Origin: Terebella lapidaria
Lineage: Eukaryota > Annelida > Polychaeta > Terebellida > Terebellidae
Reading direction: 5' to 3'
DNA: 64,000 nucleotides
Assembly (NCBI GenBank): GCA_949152475.1
Contig: OX424559.1
Span: forward strand, 38,795,119-38,859,118
How positions within the stretch are numbered: the first letter of the stretch is position 1; every line of letters begins with the position of its first letter. Positions 11,733-23,336 of this stretch are shown here, one piece after another. The notes under the pieces were generated by a model. The model saw nothing but the letters and a program-made list of their open reading frames with translations, ran no database searches and was not told where the DNA came from. The translations under genes and the position numbers were made by a program.

Positions 11733-12090
11733 TCAAGGTCACCAGAATATTCAGCATATATCATTTCCTATATGTTCACAATTGATTCCTAGTCTCTAAT
11801 CTCAATATTAAGTGAGATATTAGGCATAATGTGTCCAATTATAAAGCATAGGAAAATTTAACATGGGAAAGTCCCATTTGGGCCGAGTTTGGGCCAAAAT
11901 GGCCCACTTCGAGCGATTCAAGTGCAACGAAATTTATAGACATCATAGGAGTACATATGAGGAGTCTTATGTATCAAAAAGAAAAAAAGGTACTGAACAG
12001 ATTTTGAGAAAATGGCCGCCAAAGTCCAAAATCAGGCATTTTTCGTCGAAAACGGCCGCCATTTTGATAAAAAAGGCGAAAATAAAAAAA

Positions 12091-13231
12091 TTAGGCCAAG
12101 GGCCAAAGATAGGTTACCGGACAATGTTTAATATTTTAGATGTTAGCCAGGTCACTGGTTGAATTCAAGGTCAAGAGAATATTCAGCATATATAACATTA
12201 AGCATATATCATGTCCACAGTTGATTGCTAAGCTGTAAATTCAATAATCAGAGAGATATTAGCAATTTTGTGCTGTGGCCTTGAAAATGAAGGGGCAAAG
12301 GTCAAATTCAAGATCATCAAAATATTCAATGTATATCATTTTGTATATCATGTCCACAATTGATTCCCAAGCCATACAGTCAATAGAGGAGCTAGATATG
12401 AGCCAGTTTGTCCTTGGACCTTGAAAATGAGGTCAGAGGTCAAATTCAAGGTCATGAGAATATTCAGCATATATCATTTCCTATATGTCCACAATTGATT
12501 CCTAAGCTGTAAAATCGATAATAAGTGAGATATTAGCCATTTTGTCCTGTGACCTTGAAAATGAGGTCAAAGGACAAATTCAAGGTCATGACAATAATCT
12601 GCATATATCATTTCCTATATGTTCATAATTGATTGCTAAGCTGTAAAGTCGATAACAAGCGAGATATTAGCCATTTTGTCCTGTGACCTTGAAAATGAGT
12701 TCGAAGGTCAAATTCAAGGTCATCAGAATATTCAGCATATATCATTTCCTATATGTCCACAATTGATTCCTAGTCTCTAATTTCAATATTAAGTGAGATA
12801 TTAGGCATAATGTGTCCCATTATAGAGCATAGGAGAATTTAACATGGGAAAGTCCAATTTGGGCCGAGTTTAGGCCAAAATGGCCCACTTTGAGCGATTC
12901 AAGCGCAACGAAATTTATAGACATCATAGGAGTACATATGAGGAGTATTATGTATCAAAAAGAAAAAAAAGTTACTTAACAGATTTTGAGAAAATGGCTG
13001 CCGAAGTCCAAAATCAGGCATTTTTCGTCGAAAACGGTCGCCATTTTGAAAAAAATGCGAAAATAAAAAAACTAAAGAATACCTCCTTCTTGAATTATTT
13101 TTAAGTATTTTTGTACAAAATTTCAGAAAAATTCGACTGGAAACAAAAAAAAATAAAAATGTGGTCGACGACGACGGACGACGGACGCAACGCCATGCCA
13201 ATAGGTTATCGGACCATAGGTCCGGTAACCT
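12091..13231 (+). mobile_element. Family B element nested in family B
   Basis: Starts TTAGGCCAAGGGCC after an A-run and ends GGACCATAGGTCCGGTAACC-T before an A-run. The interrupted host reads GCGAAAATAAAAAAA on the left and AAAAAATTAAAAAATAAAAA on the right, which matches the uninterrupted host sequence elsewhere (GCGAAAATCAAAAAACTAAA). The element carries about three 134 bp GACCTTGAA monomers and the GGACGACGG microsatellite near its 3' end. It is non-coding. Confidence 0.7.
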
Positions 13232-13435
13232 AAAAAATTAAAAAATAAAAAAAACTAAAAAATACCACCTTCTCAAATTATTTTAAGGTATCTCTTCGCA
13301 AATTTTCAGAAAGACTGGACTGTAAACTTTGAAGATAAAAATGTGGACAGACAACGCCGCCGCCGACAGACGGACGGACGGACGACGGACGCAACGCCAC
13401 GGCAATAGGTTATCGGACCATAGGTCCGGTAACCT

Positions 13436-15188
13436 AAAAATACCTCCCTCTTGAAATATTTTTAGGCATTTTTGTGCAAAATTTCAGAAAAATACGATTG
13501 TAAATAAAAACTTAGCCCAAGGGCTAAGATAGGTTACCGGACAATTTTGGTTTCAAGCATTGTAGGTGACATATGATTTTGAGATTTACCAGTCAAGGTC
13601 ATCTTTGTGAATCTCAATGTCACCATCACGTATGCTGCATATGACTTTGTATGTTCATAATACAAACATATAAGTTTTATCAACAAGTATTTCGTGTGTA
13701 GAGGCCAATTTCAGATTTTGAGATTCGCCCTTCAAGGTCTTCAAGGTCAAGTTCAAGGTCACCAAAAAATGTGCCATTTATACATGACTTTTTTACAGGC
13801 TTATACACAATCCTAACCTGTATGTGCAAAAGTTTATGCTTCAGAGGCCACTTTCAAGATTTCAAGTCAGACATTTAGCACTCAAGGTCATCCAAGGTCA
13901 AAATAAAGGTCATCATTAGTTGTTCCATATATGACTTCCTATTTGTTCATAAGGCAAACTGAAGCTCTATCTACATGCATTTCATCAGTAGAGGCAAATT
14001 TTTCTTACCCAAAAATGGCTGTTTTGACCTTTCAAGATCATCAAAGGTCAAATTCAAGGTCACCTCCCAACTCGCTATATGTGACTTCCTATTTGAAAGT
14101 GCCAATATCTAAGCTCTATCTTCAAGCGTACTATGAGTACAGTCCTGGCAGCTCCCATTATGAAGGAAAAAAGTGCCGAAAATTTTTTAAGTCCAAAATT
14201 TTTTTCAAAGGGTGAAAATTTTTTTTTTGTCTAGAAATGACCCAAAATGAATAGTAACGCGATTTGGGGCAAACAAAATTTTTTTCGCCGACCCGTCAAA
14301 AATTCAAAATGGCCGCCACACGGAGACCGGCGATTCAAGGGCAACAAAACTTATAAACATCATGAAGGAACATAAGGGGAATATTTTGGAACAATAATCT
14401 CAAAATTGATCAGACAGTTTTCGAGAAAAGACAGGCCAGGTGCAAATTTGAGCATTTCTCGACCCAAAAATGGCTGTTTTGACCTTTCAAGGTCATCCAA
14501 GGTCAAATTCAAGGTCACCACACAAGTCACCATATATGACTTTCCATTTGAAAGTGCCAATATCTAAGCTCTATCTTCAACCATTCTATGAGTACAGTCC
14601 CGGCAGCTCTCATGATGAAGGAAAAAAGTGTCGAAAATTTTCTAAGTCCAAAATTTTTTTCAAAGGGTGAAAAAATTTATTTTGTCTAGAAATGACCCAA
14701 AATGGATAGTAACGCGATTTGGGACCAAAAAAATTTTTTTTCGCCGACCCATCAAAAATTCAAAATGGCCGCCACACGGAGACCGGCGATTCAAGGGCAA
14801 CAAAACTTATACACATCATAAAGGTACATAAGGGGAATCTTTTGAAACAAAAATCTCAAAACTGATCAGACAGTTTTTGAGAAAATGGCCGCCAAAGTCC
14901 AAAATTGGCCATTTTTCGTCAAAAATGGCCGCCATTTTGAGAAAAATGCGAAAATCAAAAAACTAAAAAATAACCCCCTCTTGAAATATTTTTGGGCAAC
15001 TTTGTGCAAAATTTCAGGAAAATCCGCCTGTAAACTTTAAAGATAAAAATGTGGACGGACGACGGACGACGGACGGACGACGGACGCAACGCGACGGCAA
15101 TAGGTTATCGGACCATAGGTCCGGTAACCTAAAAATGTGGAAGACAGACGACGACGGATGCAACGCCACGGCAATAGGTTATCGGACC
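13436..15188 (+). mobile_element. Family B remnant holding a second family B subfamily copy (13512-15130)
   Basis: 13436-13511 and 15131-15188 are pieces of one family B copy (ACCTCCCTCTTGAAATATTT, then GTGGAAGACAGACGACGACG). The inner copy starts TTAGCCCAAGGGCTAA at 13512, a variant of the terminal hairpin, and ends GGTCCGGTAACCT at 15130. Its interior is a ~456 bp duplication (13985-14440 and 14441-14900; landmark CCCAAAAATGGCTGTTTTGA) of a GACCTT-rich unit that is shared with 48240-50419 on the other strand. Confidence 0.6.
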
Positions 15189-15270
15189 AAAAGCAAATTC
15201 GAACCACAAGTGCCTATCGCCATTTTTGATTATGGTAATGCGCGTTACCATAGTCGGTTTCGGCACTGTG
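15188..15270 (+). repeat. Dispersed repeat, inverse copy of 4150-4265
   Basis: AAATTCGAACCACAAGTGCC to GTTTCGGCACTGTG. It contains the palindrome TATGGTAATGCGCGTTACCA at 15233-15252. Matches the minus strand of 4165-4260. Confidence 0.6.
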
Positions 15271-15276
15271 ACTAGC

Positions 15277-16186
15277 CAGTTGGGAAGAATCCCATTTGGT
15301 GGCAGATATGCCCAAATGGGATATATGCTACCAAATCGGTATACTTCCTGTATACATGGTATACCAAATGGGATGAACCTGGGAGCTTGGTTCCATGTAG
15401 CTGGATCCAGATGCTTGGGAAAGTAGGGTGTCTGGGGTTTTATTGAAATAATTAATAAGAAAGGCCTGATATACTTTTTGGAGAGTTTGGTGTCTTTTCC
15501 ATCTTCACAACCTAGTTTATTTCAGTGGTATGAAATGACAGTACTTTCTATGATAAACATGGATGTATGGATTGAGAAAATCTTTGATACATAAGATATA
15601 CTTTGTTCTTGTTTGACTAACTACATGTAAACAGGTTTACACAGCAAAATATTTTTTTTATGAGAAATCCCATGTCCCAGCAATATATTAGACAGACGGT
15701 GTGAAATTAAAACCAATCACAAAGGGAAATGAAACAATAAGCCAGTTCGGAAATGTTTCTAGGTCAGGTCAAGTGGCATAAACAAAACGTTCGTACACAC
15801 CATGTTCAAACGTGAGTGACGCGGTGAACTCGAACTAAACAAAGTTTTTAGTATTGTACAGGCGAAATCTAGTAATGTGTTGGTGACAGTGACTCGACAA
15901 TGGTAGCGTGACAGCATGGTTTGGCTATGTTTATATCACTTGACCCTAACCCAATTCCACGGACCTGACCTGAAAACATTTCCGAACTCACGTATTGCTT
16001 TATGTATATCCATTAAATGAATGAATACCCAGATCCCCTGTCCCCTGAGTCCCCCATTGAGTATGACCACAAAACTACAACCAAGCTCTCAGGTATATCC
16101 CATTTGGATATACAGGAAGTATACCCATTTGTTGGCATATATGCCCAAATGGGATATATTTCACCAAATGGGATTCTTCCCAACTG
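15277..16186. mobile_element. TIR element with CCCATTTGG-rich ends
   Basis: Ends CAGTTGGGAAGAATCCCATT (left) and AATGGGATTCTTCCCAACTG (right) are perfect inverses of at least 23 bp. Within about 120 bp of each end the words CCCATTTGG/CCAAATGGG recur 4-5 times, so each end can also fold on itself. The interior (about 15430-16070) shows no transposase. A target duplication could not be fixed. CAG...CTG ends fit a hAT-like or other cut-and-paste element. Confidence 0.7.
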
Positions 16187-16453
16187 CTAACAGGGAAGCT
16201 AACATTATAGAACTTATCGAAATAGATAGCTCTGTTAACACTTCGCAGAAATTTCTTCAAACCAGCAAAGACCACAGATACTTGGTTCTGTTCAGTTGTT
16301 GAGAAAATTTGTTTGCAACATAGATCTAATAACTGATATAGAAAATTGATGATAAATCGTGAAGTGTCCGATTTCTGGTGGTGTCCGAAAATAGGCTGGA
16401 TTACTCTAGTTAAAATCCGGAATGACAATTGGTTATGATAGAACAAATACTAG
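16187..16453. other. Short unannotated spacer
   Basis: No repeat pair, gene or RNA signal seen between the two TIR elements. Confidence 0.4.
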
Positions 16454-17215
16454 TAGGGCTTCAATGAGTACTCGGTTAATCGGTTACAGTTTGGTTACAC
16501 AGTGTAACCACAGTGAACGAATTTTGCAACCTCGTAATTGAGCTTCAAACACTTCATATCAGTCAACTTTTTACCTAAACACGCAGAATTGAAGTGATTT
16601 ATCACTCTTCAATCCAAAAAGACTTTTTATTCATCATAGTTTTGTATATTTTCACGTGGAAATGACTTATAAGTGTCGAGTTTTAGGCGTGAGTTTGACC
16701 CGTTTCTGACAATGAGATTTGGTAAAATGGGAACTGCGAAAATAAACTGCGGGTCAAACAATTACCCGGGTCGGAATTTCATTACCCGTACCCGAGAACG
16801 AATAATGATATAGTTTTTGTCTTGAAAATTCGCGATAAATGCTAGTAAAATCACAAGATTGACAAGAAATTCATCGGAAAAAATCGGAAGTAGTTTTATG
16901 AGATCGTGTGATATCATTCAAACTCAAAAATAAACAGCGACGAAACAAATAAAGTGTGTCAAAGATCGATGACTGGCATTTACGTGTTACATATTGCTCG
17001 TATTTGCTCCAGTGATTCCTGTTCAAAATTTTATCTATATTGGACGGGTTACCCAGGGCAGGTAGGGTCAGACCACACGGGTACCCGGGTCGGAAATTTT
17101 CGACTCGTCCGGGCCCTAATATTTACCTCTATATTTTTTAATGAGTAACCGGTTACGGTTCAGTTACAAGCTAACCAGTAACCGGTCACGAAATTTTGTA
17201 CTCGTTGAAGCCCTA
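16454..17215. mobile_element. hAT-like non-autonomous element
   Basis: Ends TAGGGCTTCAATGAGTACTC and the inverse GAGTAC...CGTTGAAGCCCTA. Flanking octamers are AATACTAG (16446-16453) and TTTACTAG (17216-17223), an 8 bp target duplication with two differences. TAGGG-type ends with 8 bp duplication are typical of hAT. Inner GGGTACCCGGGTCGGAA-like palindromic words near 16755-16795 and 17080-17110 suggest a further old insertion. No transposase. Confidence 0.7.
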
Positions 17216-17332
17216 TTTACTAGCCTATAGATGCCATGGGCCATTGCACACCATTTCTTCTTTTTATTTGTGATTATCATTTTGTACATCATCCTTATCA
17301 ATTTATCATTGATTAGATCTAGGCCCTATCGT

Positions 17333-17545
17333 CAGGGTACCTAATCATCGACCATGTCCTTAATCATCGACCCCTGCAAACAATGCCAAACAGCTGTGCA
17401 AAAGAGACATCTGATAATAACCACATTGAAAGTACTTCTAATACATAATTCAGCATATTTCACATTTTAGTTTATTGAAGTTTTGTCCAGCCGTTTGCAG
17501 GGGTCGAGGATTAGGGAGAGGATCGATGATTAGGGGCATAGTACG
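17333..17545. mobile_element. Small inverted-repeat MITE
   Basis: CCTTAATCATCGACCCCTGC (17356-17375) faces GCAGGGGTCGAGGATTAGGG (17495-17514). The outer words TACCTAATCATCGACC and GATCGATGATTAGGGGCATA extend the inverse. About 215 bp overall and non-coding. Confidence 0.6.
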
Positions 17546-18001
17546 GTAACTCGCTCAGCCAATCAGCGAGCGTTCACCTCACTTAGGCAATTTAAAGGGA
17601 AACTATTGTGTGACATCACCCATATATTTTTATGCCAGATTTATGAACGAGTGTATATTCTTTTGAAAGAACACACTGCTGGGAAATAATAACCCGGTTT
17701 TCAAGGCAGTATCTTGTTAATGTTTTTCTCAGGAGATGAGAAAGCAAAGGGGTTTTGAATGGCCATCAGCACCCACAATTTTGGGTATTTTCAGCCCGGG
17801 TCCATTCAAGGCAGAATAGCAAAAATATTCCATGTGTCGTCAAATATATTCATACTTATCACGCGATGACCAATACGTCAATTGACAAAAATAGCATAGT
17901 GGTTAGGCTGGGATTTTTTTTAGGAAGGTGTTATGGACCGTCAAAGTAAGATCATTTAACATTGAGTTGAATGACCAATATAGTTAATATAGTCTACTGT
18001 C
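17546..18001. other. Unannotated stretch
   Basis: No convincing gene or repeat signal. Confidence 0.35.
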
Positions 18002-18449
18002 AGGTAGAGGCTAGTCCCTGTTTGAGGTGTTTCACCTCGATTGAGGGGTGTCACCTCGATCGAGGTGAAAGTAGCCTCCGATTAGTGTAAGTGATGCTGA
18101 ATCGTCAGACTAGCATTGTAAATGACTAATTAATGAATATTCATGAGTAAAATGCCTTGTTGTTCTTTTAGTAATCGCAGGGGGCACTGTTGGCTACAAT
18201 ATGTTCGCTAGGTGGCAGCACATGTCAGATTTCGTTGATTTCTTCCAACTAAAAGACGGCGTCCTGCTTGATATAGTTAGAAAAAATGATGTTCAACTGC
18301 CCACGCAAATGCTATCTCATCGAATGCGATCGTAATGAATGTTTTAGATGGAAGTACAATGTTTAAACTGAAACTTTGTCAATCGATTTCCATATCTGTT
18401 GATCGATTCTTTCACAAATCAAATTTTAAGACAGGGCCTAGTAAAAAAA

Positions 18450-21061
18450 TTAGGCCAAGGGCCGAAGATAGGTTACCGGACAATGTTTAATATTTTAGAT
18501 GTTAGCCAGGTCACTGGTTGAATTCAAGGTCAAGAGAATATTCAGCATATATAACATTAAGCATATATCATGTCCACAGTTGATTGCTAAGCTGTAAATT
18601 CAATAATCAGCGAGATATTAGCAATTTTGTGCTGTGGCCTTGAAAATGAAGGAGCAAAGGTCAAATTCAAGGTCATCAAAATATTCAGTGTATATCATTT
18701 TCTATATCATGTCCACAATTGATTCCCAAGCCATACAGTCAATAGAGGAGCAAGATATGAGCCAGTTTGTCCTTGGACCTTGAAAATGAGGTCAGAGGTC
18801 AAATTCAAGGTCCGAGAATATTCAGCATATATCATTTCCTACATGTCCACAATTGATTCCTAAGCTGTAAAATCGATAATAAGTGAGATATTAGACATTT
18901 TGTCCTGTGACCTTGAAAATGAGGTCAAAGGTCAAATTCAAGGTCATGACAATAATCTGCATATATCATTTCCTATATGTTCATAACTGATTCCTAAGCT
19001 GTAAAGTCGATAACAAGCGAGATATTAGGGGCCGGTCATTATTTATCGGGTGGGGGGGTTGGATGGATTTTTCGAGAAATGAGTTTTCAAAGTTTGACCC
19101 CCCCACCGATATTGAAAAACAATGTATGACCCCCCCATCAAGATCAAAAATAAAAGTGTGACCCCCCCAATCCCCAAGTACATATACATGACCATAATAC
19201 GCAATTGATGACAATTATAAGGAGCCAGTATGATATCTAAATGCTGTTTTTACACTTCATTCACATTTCTATTAAAACATTTGTGACTTTTGTCGCAATT
19301 TTTTTTACTATACATAAGTGGATATTATGAATTTGTGCCATTACAACTGATTTAGTTATTATTTGTGGGCATATTATATCGGTATGGTAATGACAGCCTC
19401 CGAGTGAACTCGGAAAATTTTAACTCTTCCACATTTCATTGATGAATCAGGCCATCCTGGACTGGTACTTTCCCGACCTTGAATCAAATCTGTGTTGGCT
19501 CCATGATGGGTTCATAATGTTCCGTGATGATCCGCGATTGTCTAGCAGTGTCCTGGCCACCAAGAAAGTCAGGTAAATAAGATTCACTATATCGTCATCC
19601 GGGACGATCCAGGACTATTTTGCAATCCAGGGTGAAAGGTTCATGTTTTGTTCATGGCGGTCCAGGACAGTCCTGAGCTCATCGAGGATTATCCTCAGTG
19701 GTCGGGGTTCCTGTGTTGGCAACGTGTTAAATGGAAAATCGGTCTGTAATTTTGACATGCTGGTTCAGGGTCATTGGATGTTATGAGATGTTGGTCAGCA
19801 TGGTATGGGCCGGGTGATCCATTGTTAGTCTGTGACAGTGCCCTGCATGTTGATCATCCTGACTGGCACCGTATTCAGCTGCAGTGCTGCTGTGTTCTAC
19901 TAAGGTCCATAGTTGATCCGTGGTGACAATGTTTCAGTCTGTGGGTGATGAGCGGTTGTCGATTCACGACATCTCCTCATTTTGGGTGTTCCTGGATGGT
20001 CCTTTCTAGGATCAAATTTTGGCGGAACTATAGTTTCACTGATAATGTGACAAAAGGATGGTTTCCAAATGCTGTATACTAGTACTCCAGTGAACCATCA
20101 GTCCAGGTTGATTGGATTGTTTTCACCCAATTCACTATTTCAATATAAAATTTTCCTCAAATTAATTGAAATTCGAACTCCGACCCCCCCAGTTCCATTG
20201 TAAATAAAAGTATGACCCCCCCAATAATGTTGAAAATGAAAGTGTGGCCCCCCCAGTTTTTACCCAACCCCCCCACCTGATAAATAATGACCGGCCCCTT
20301 AGCCATTTTGTCCTATGACCTTGAAAATGCGGTCAAAGGTCAAATTCAAGGTCATCAGAATATTCAGCATATATCATTTCCTATATGTCCACAATTGATT
20401 CCTAAGCTGTAGAGTCGATAATAAGTGAGATATTAGCCATTTTGTCCTGTGACCTTGAAAATGAGGTCAAAGGTCAACTTCAAGGTCATGACAATAATCT
20501 GCATATATCATGTCCTATATGTTCATAACTGATTCCTAAGCTGTAAAGTCGATAACAAGCGAGATATTAGCCATTTTGTCCTATGACCTTGAAAATGGGG
20601 TCAAAGGTCAAATTCAAGGTCATCAGAATATTCAGCATATATTATTTTTTATATGTACACAATTGATTATTAGTCTCTAATTTCAATATTAAGTGAGATA
20701 TTAGGCATAATGTGTCCCATTATAGAGCATAGGAGAATTTAACATGGGAAAGTCCAATTTGGGCCGAGTTTAAGGCAAAATGGCCCACTTTGAGCGATTC
20801 AAGCGCAACGAAATTTATAGACATCATAGGAGTACATATGAGGAGTGTTATGTATCAAAAAGAAAAAAAGTTACTTAACAGATTTTGAGAAAATGGCTGC
20901 CGAAGTCCAAAATCATGCATTTTTCGTCGAAAACGGTCGCCATTTTGAAAAAAATGCGAAAATCAAAAAACTAAAAAATACCTCCTTCCTGAATTATTTT
21001 TAAGTATTTTTGTACAAAATTTCAGAGAAATTCGCCTGTAAACAAAAAAGATAAAATGTGG
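18450..21061 (+). mobile_element. Family B element, 3'-truncated, interrupted at 19028-20298
   Basis: Begins TTAGGCCAAGGGCC, GATAGGTTACCGGACAATG, carries about six 134 bp GACCTTGAAAATGAGGTCA monomers, then the GGCCCACTTTGAGCGATTCA block. It stops at ATAAAATGTGG (21051-21061), just before the GGACG microsatellite and terminal hairpin found in other copies. The Harbinger-like insertion splits one monomer in GAGATATTAGCCATTTTG. Confidence 0.75.
19028..20298. mobile_element. PIF/Harbinger-like non-autonomous element
   Basis: Perfect ends GGGGCCGGTCATTATTTAT and the inverse ATAAATAATGACCGGCCCC, flanked on both sides by TTA (19025-19027 and 20299-20301). The unbroken family B monomer reads GATATTAGCC, so the empty site confirms the 3 bp TTA duplication. 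A 3 bp TWA duplication with G-rich ends is the PIF/Harbinger signature. Next to each end are GGGGGGG/CCCCCCC tracts. 1271 bp, no transposase or Myb-like gene. A second copy is at 35682-37343. Confidence 0.85.
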
Positions 21062-21350
21062 AGCTGTCACCTCAATCGAGGGGAAGAAATACACCATGCA
21101 AAAAAGGCAAATAATTAGTATCCTACAAAAATATCTGATCTTGAAAAAAGAGTAAGGAGCATTTATAATAATAAATTAATAATAATGGTTTTATTGCTTG
21201 CATGTTCAATTTAGTGGGCTGTTTACATGTACATGTATGTTGTCATTTATTTTTGACAAACATTGTATTTTTTCACGCTTTATTTCTAAGATATGAATGC
21301 GAATACAATCTATTCAACACCCATATATGAAGTATCTCGTGACTAGATGT

Positions 21351-22367
21351 AGCATGACAACACCTTTCTGAAATATTGGGTCTACATGGTCATACAATAC
21401 ACCAAAAGAAAGCTTGAAGCTTCAGGAAAACAAATATGTAACAAAATTGACTGTAGGTATTGATGCAAAGGTGCTAGAGCATTTCAAAGAGGGGTACCGT
21501 TAGGTCCTTCTGAAGACAAAAATTAGGGAAAAGTCCAAAAAAGTGAAGCTCGCTGTTTACACGCAAACAAAACGTGATAATACATATTTCAGGGCTTGAA
21601 AATATTCAATATTAATTACTTTACACATTGCAACATCATACACACTAAAAATATATGACGTTGGCGGTGATCATTGTGCCCAAAGTTGTCAAATTTGCCC
21701 TCATCAGGCCATTAGAAGTAGAACAAATGATCACTGAAGCCATTTCTGACAAAATTCTAGTCACAAAAAATTGTTTTATTTGTAGCAAAATGTCCAAGGT
21801 ACTCCTTTATTGTAATGTTATCAAAGGTCAATAAAAAAATCTTGTGAGATATGCCCAAAATATAATTTTTCTCTGATGTCTCCAAAAAGCGATAGCCAAG
21901 CTTGTTTACATGGGCGATAATAGGGGCTTCGAGTGCCAACCAATACTAAACAGATGGCGGAAGTGCAGATGAAACACGACAGGCCCTTCATTTTGAAGCA
22001 ATTTCCCAAGCAGTACAGGGGTTTATGATTGAAATATTGTTATATTATGAAAGAAAAAACATTAATTCACAAATTAAACCATGTATGATCGGCGACAAGA
22101 AGTTTTAACTTGTTTTTTGGAGTGAAAAAAAACTTTGAGCTGAACTTTCACCTCCAAAATTGGGTCAGATCTCAAAACGAGGGTTCTTGTCACCTAGGCC
22201 GATGTCTAACCTTTCCATACATACCAAATATGCTATGTAAAAGACATTCTGATGGTTCGAAAAAGACCGTAATATGACCCCACCCAAACCGGGTTCAACG
22301 AGCTTCACTTTTTTCGCTCCCGCGAAAAACTGCTTGCACGCGCCGCCTAGCGGAGTGTTGTCATGCT
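21351..22367 (+). mobile_element. MULE-like non-autonomous element, copy 1
   Basis: Ends AGCATGACAACAC and GTGTTGTCATGCT with exact 9 bp flanking duplication ACTAGATGT (21342-21350 and 22368-22376). A 9 bp duplication is typical of Mutator-like elements. Length 1017 bp. The interior has short frames but no recognisable transposase. A second copy, inverted and of the same length once a tandem duplication is discounted, is in TOMM40 intron 1 (42386-43999). An old fragment lies at 1905-2060. Confidence 0.85.
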
Positions 22368-22415
22368 ACTAGATGTCAATATCCAGTGTTATTTGGCTGT
22401 TTTTGACATTAGAGC

Positions 22416-22436
22416 GTTGGGGGCGAAGCCCCCAAC
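22416..22436 (+). other. GCGAAGC hairpin followed by CTAC
   Basis: A perfect 9 bp stem closing on the GAA loop (TTGGGGGCGAAGCCCCCAA core), followed 4 bases later by CTAC. d(GCGAAGC) is known for an exceptionally stable mini-hairpin. Helitron 3' ends carry a hairpin close to CTRR, and this copy has CTAC, so the link is only suggestive. Confidence 0.4.
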
Positions 22437-23336
22437 CCTCTACATGTCTATGTGCTGACTTTTTCATGGAGCTTTCATGCCAACCTATCGACGCACGTTT
22501 TGGCATTTAAACGTTTAGATACCTACTTCAAATGAGGATTTTCTTCGTCCTTGACATAAAATCTCTCGAATTGATGGGAAACTTTGACTATTCCACAGAT
22601 ATATCAGGCATGAATCGATGTGCTAGGTTTGAGAAAATAACGTAAATGTTCAAATTATCTAAAAACGTCCCAAAATGGCGGAGCCGATGGAAATTGACGT
22701 TCCCAGAATGCAAAGCGTAATTTGACGTATTTTATAACATGACAATTAAGCTGGTGTTCTGTGCTGGATTGCGAAGTCTTTTTATTCTTAACTGGTATTT
22801 TAATTTGCCCAGAAACTGAGTAAAGGCATGTGTTAGGCTATATCTGATGATATCGGATGCAGATATTCTTCATAGTTTCCAATGTTTTGAGGATATTTTA
22901 ATGAGGGGTCATATCATTTTAGCAGGCGTACCTGTCCCATTGATCGATTTTAAAATAAATGTTTACTAATTAGTAATATGAATGAAGTAGGCCATGTTTT
23001 TCATCTTATAGTATACGAAAATGAATTGGAATCACATAAGGGATGAAATTATGGCTTCTTCTTTTTTTTTTGGGGGGGGGGGGGGGGGGGTAACGTTGTG
23101 TAAGATAATTCAGCTGTCGTGGTGCTGAAGATGTGCTCAAGCTCTAATGTCGTCTTCCGCAATTTGCTGCATTTTCTTGTTGTGATGATAATTACAAATT
23201 ACCACTCTGAAAATTCTCTCAACAATTATGCAAAATAGCTGGTCACATGAGGAAAGATCTCACATTACACCTCGATCGAGGTGACACCCCTCAATCGAGG
23301 TGAAGCACCTGAAACAGGGACTACTAGCCTCTACCT

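Larger units (their letters stand above)
7866..13435 (+). mobile_element. Family B element (outer copy), split by two insertions
   Basis: Family B in this orientation starts TTAGGCCAAGGGCC (here TTTGGCCAAGGGCC), followed by GATAGGTTACCGGACAATG. It contains GACCTTGAAAATGAGGTCA-type ~134 bp monomers, then a block with GGCCCACTTCGAGCGATTCA, then a GGACG microsatellite, and ends GGACCATAGGTCCGGTAACC-T. Here the 5' part (7866-8107) is parted from its continuation (11733-12090) by about 3.6 kb that includes family A copy 2. A second family B copy sits at 12091-13231. The 3' end is at 13435. The element is non-coding. Joining the halves is inference from matching order. Confidence 0.6.
18002..23336. 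mobile_element. TIR element with palindromic ends, host of a three-layer nest
   Basis: Left end AGGTAGAGGCTAGTCCCTG (18002) and right end inverse CTACTAGCCTCTACCT (ending 23336) begin ~70 bp terminal inverted repeats. Each TIR contains CACCTCGATCGAGGTG, a perfect 16 bp palindrome, next to a second CACCTCGATTGAGGGG hairpin. Inside lie a truncated family B copy (18450-21061), which itself holds a Harbinger-like element (19028-20298), and a MULE-like element with exact 9 bp target duplication (21351-22367). The residual interior is about 1.4 kb plus a 20-base G-run at 23071-23090. No transposase seen. Confidence 0.7.
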
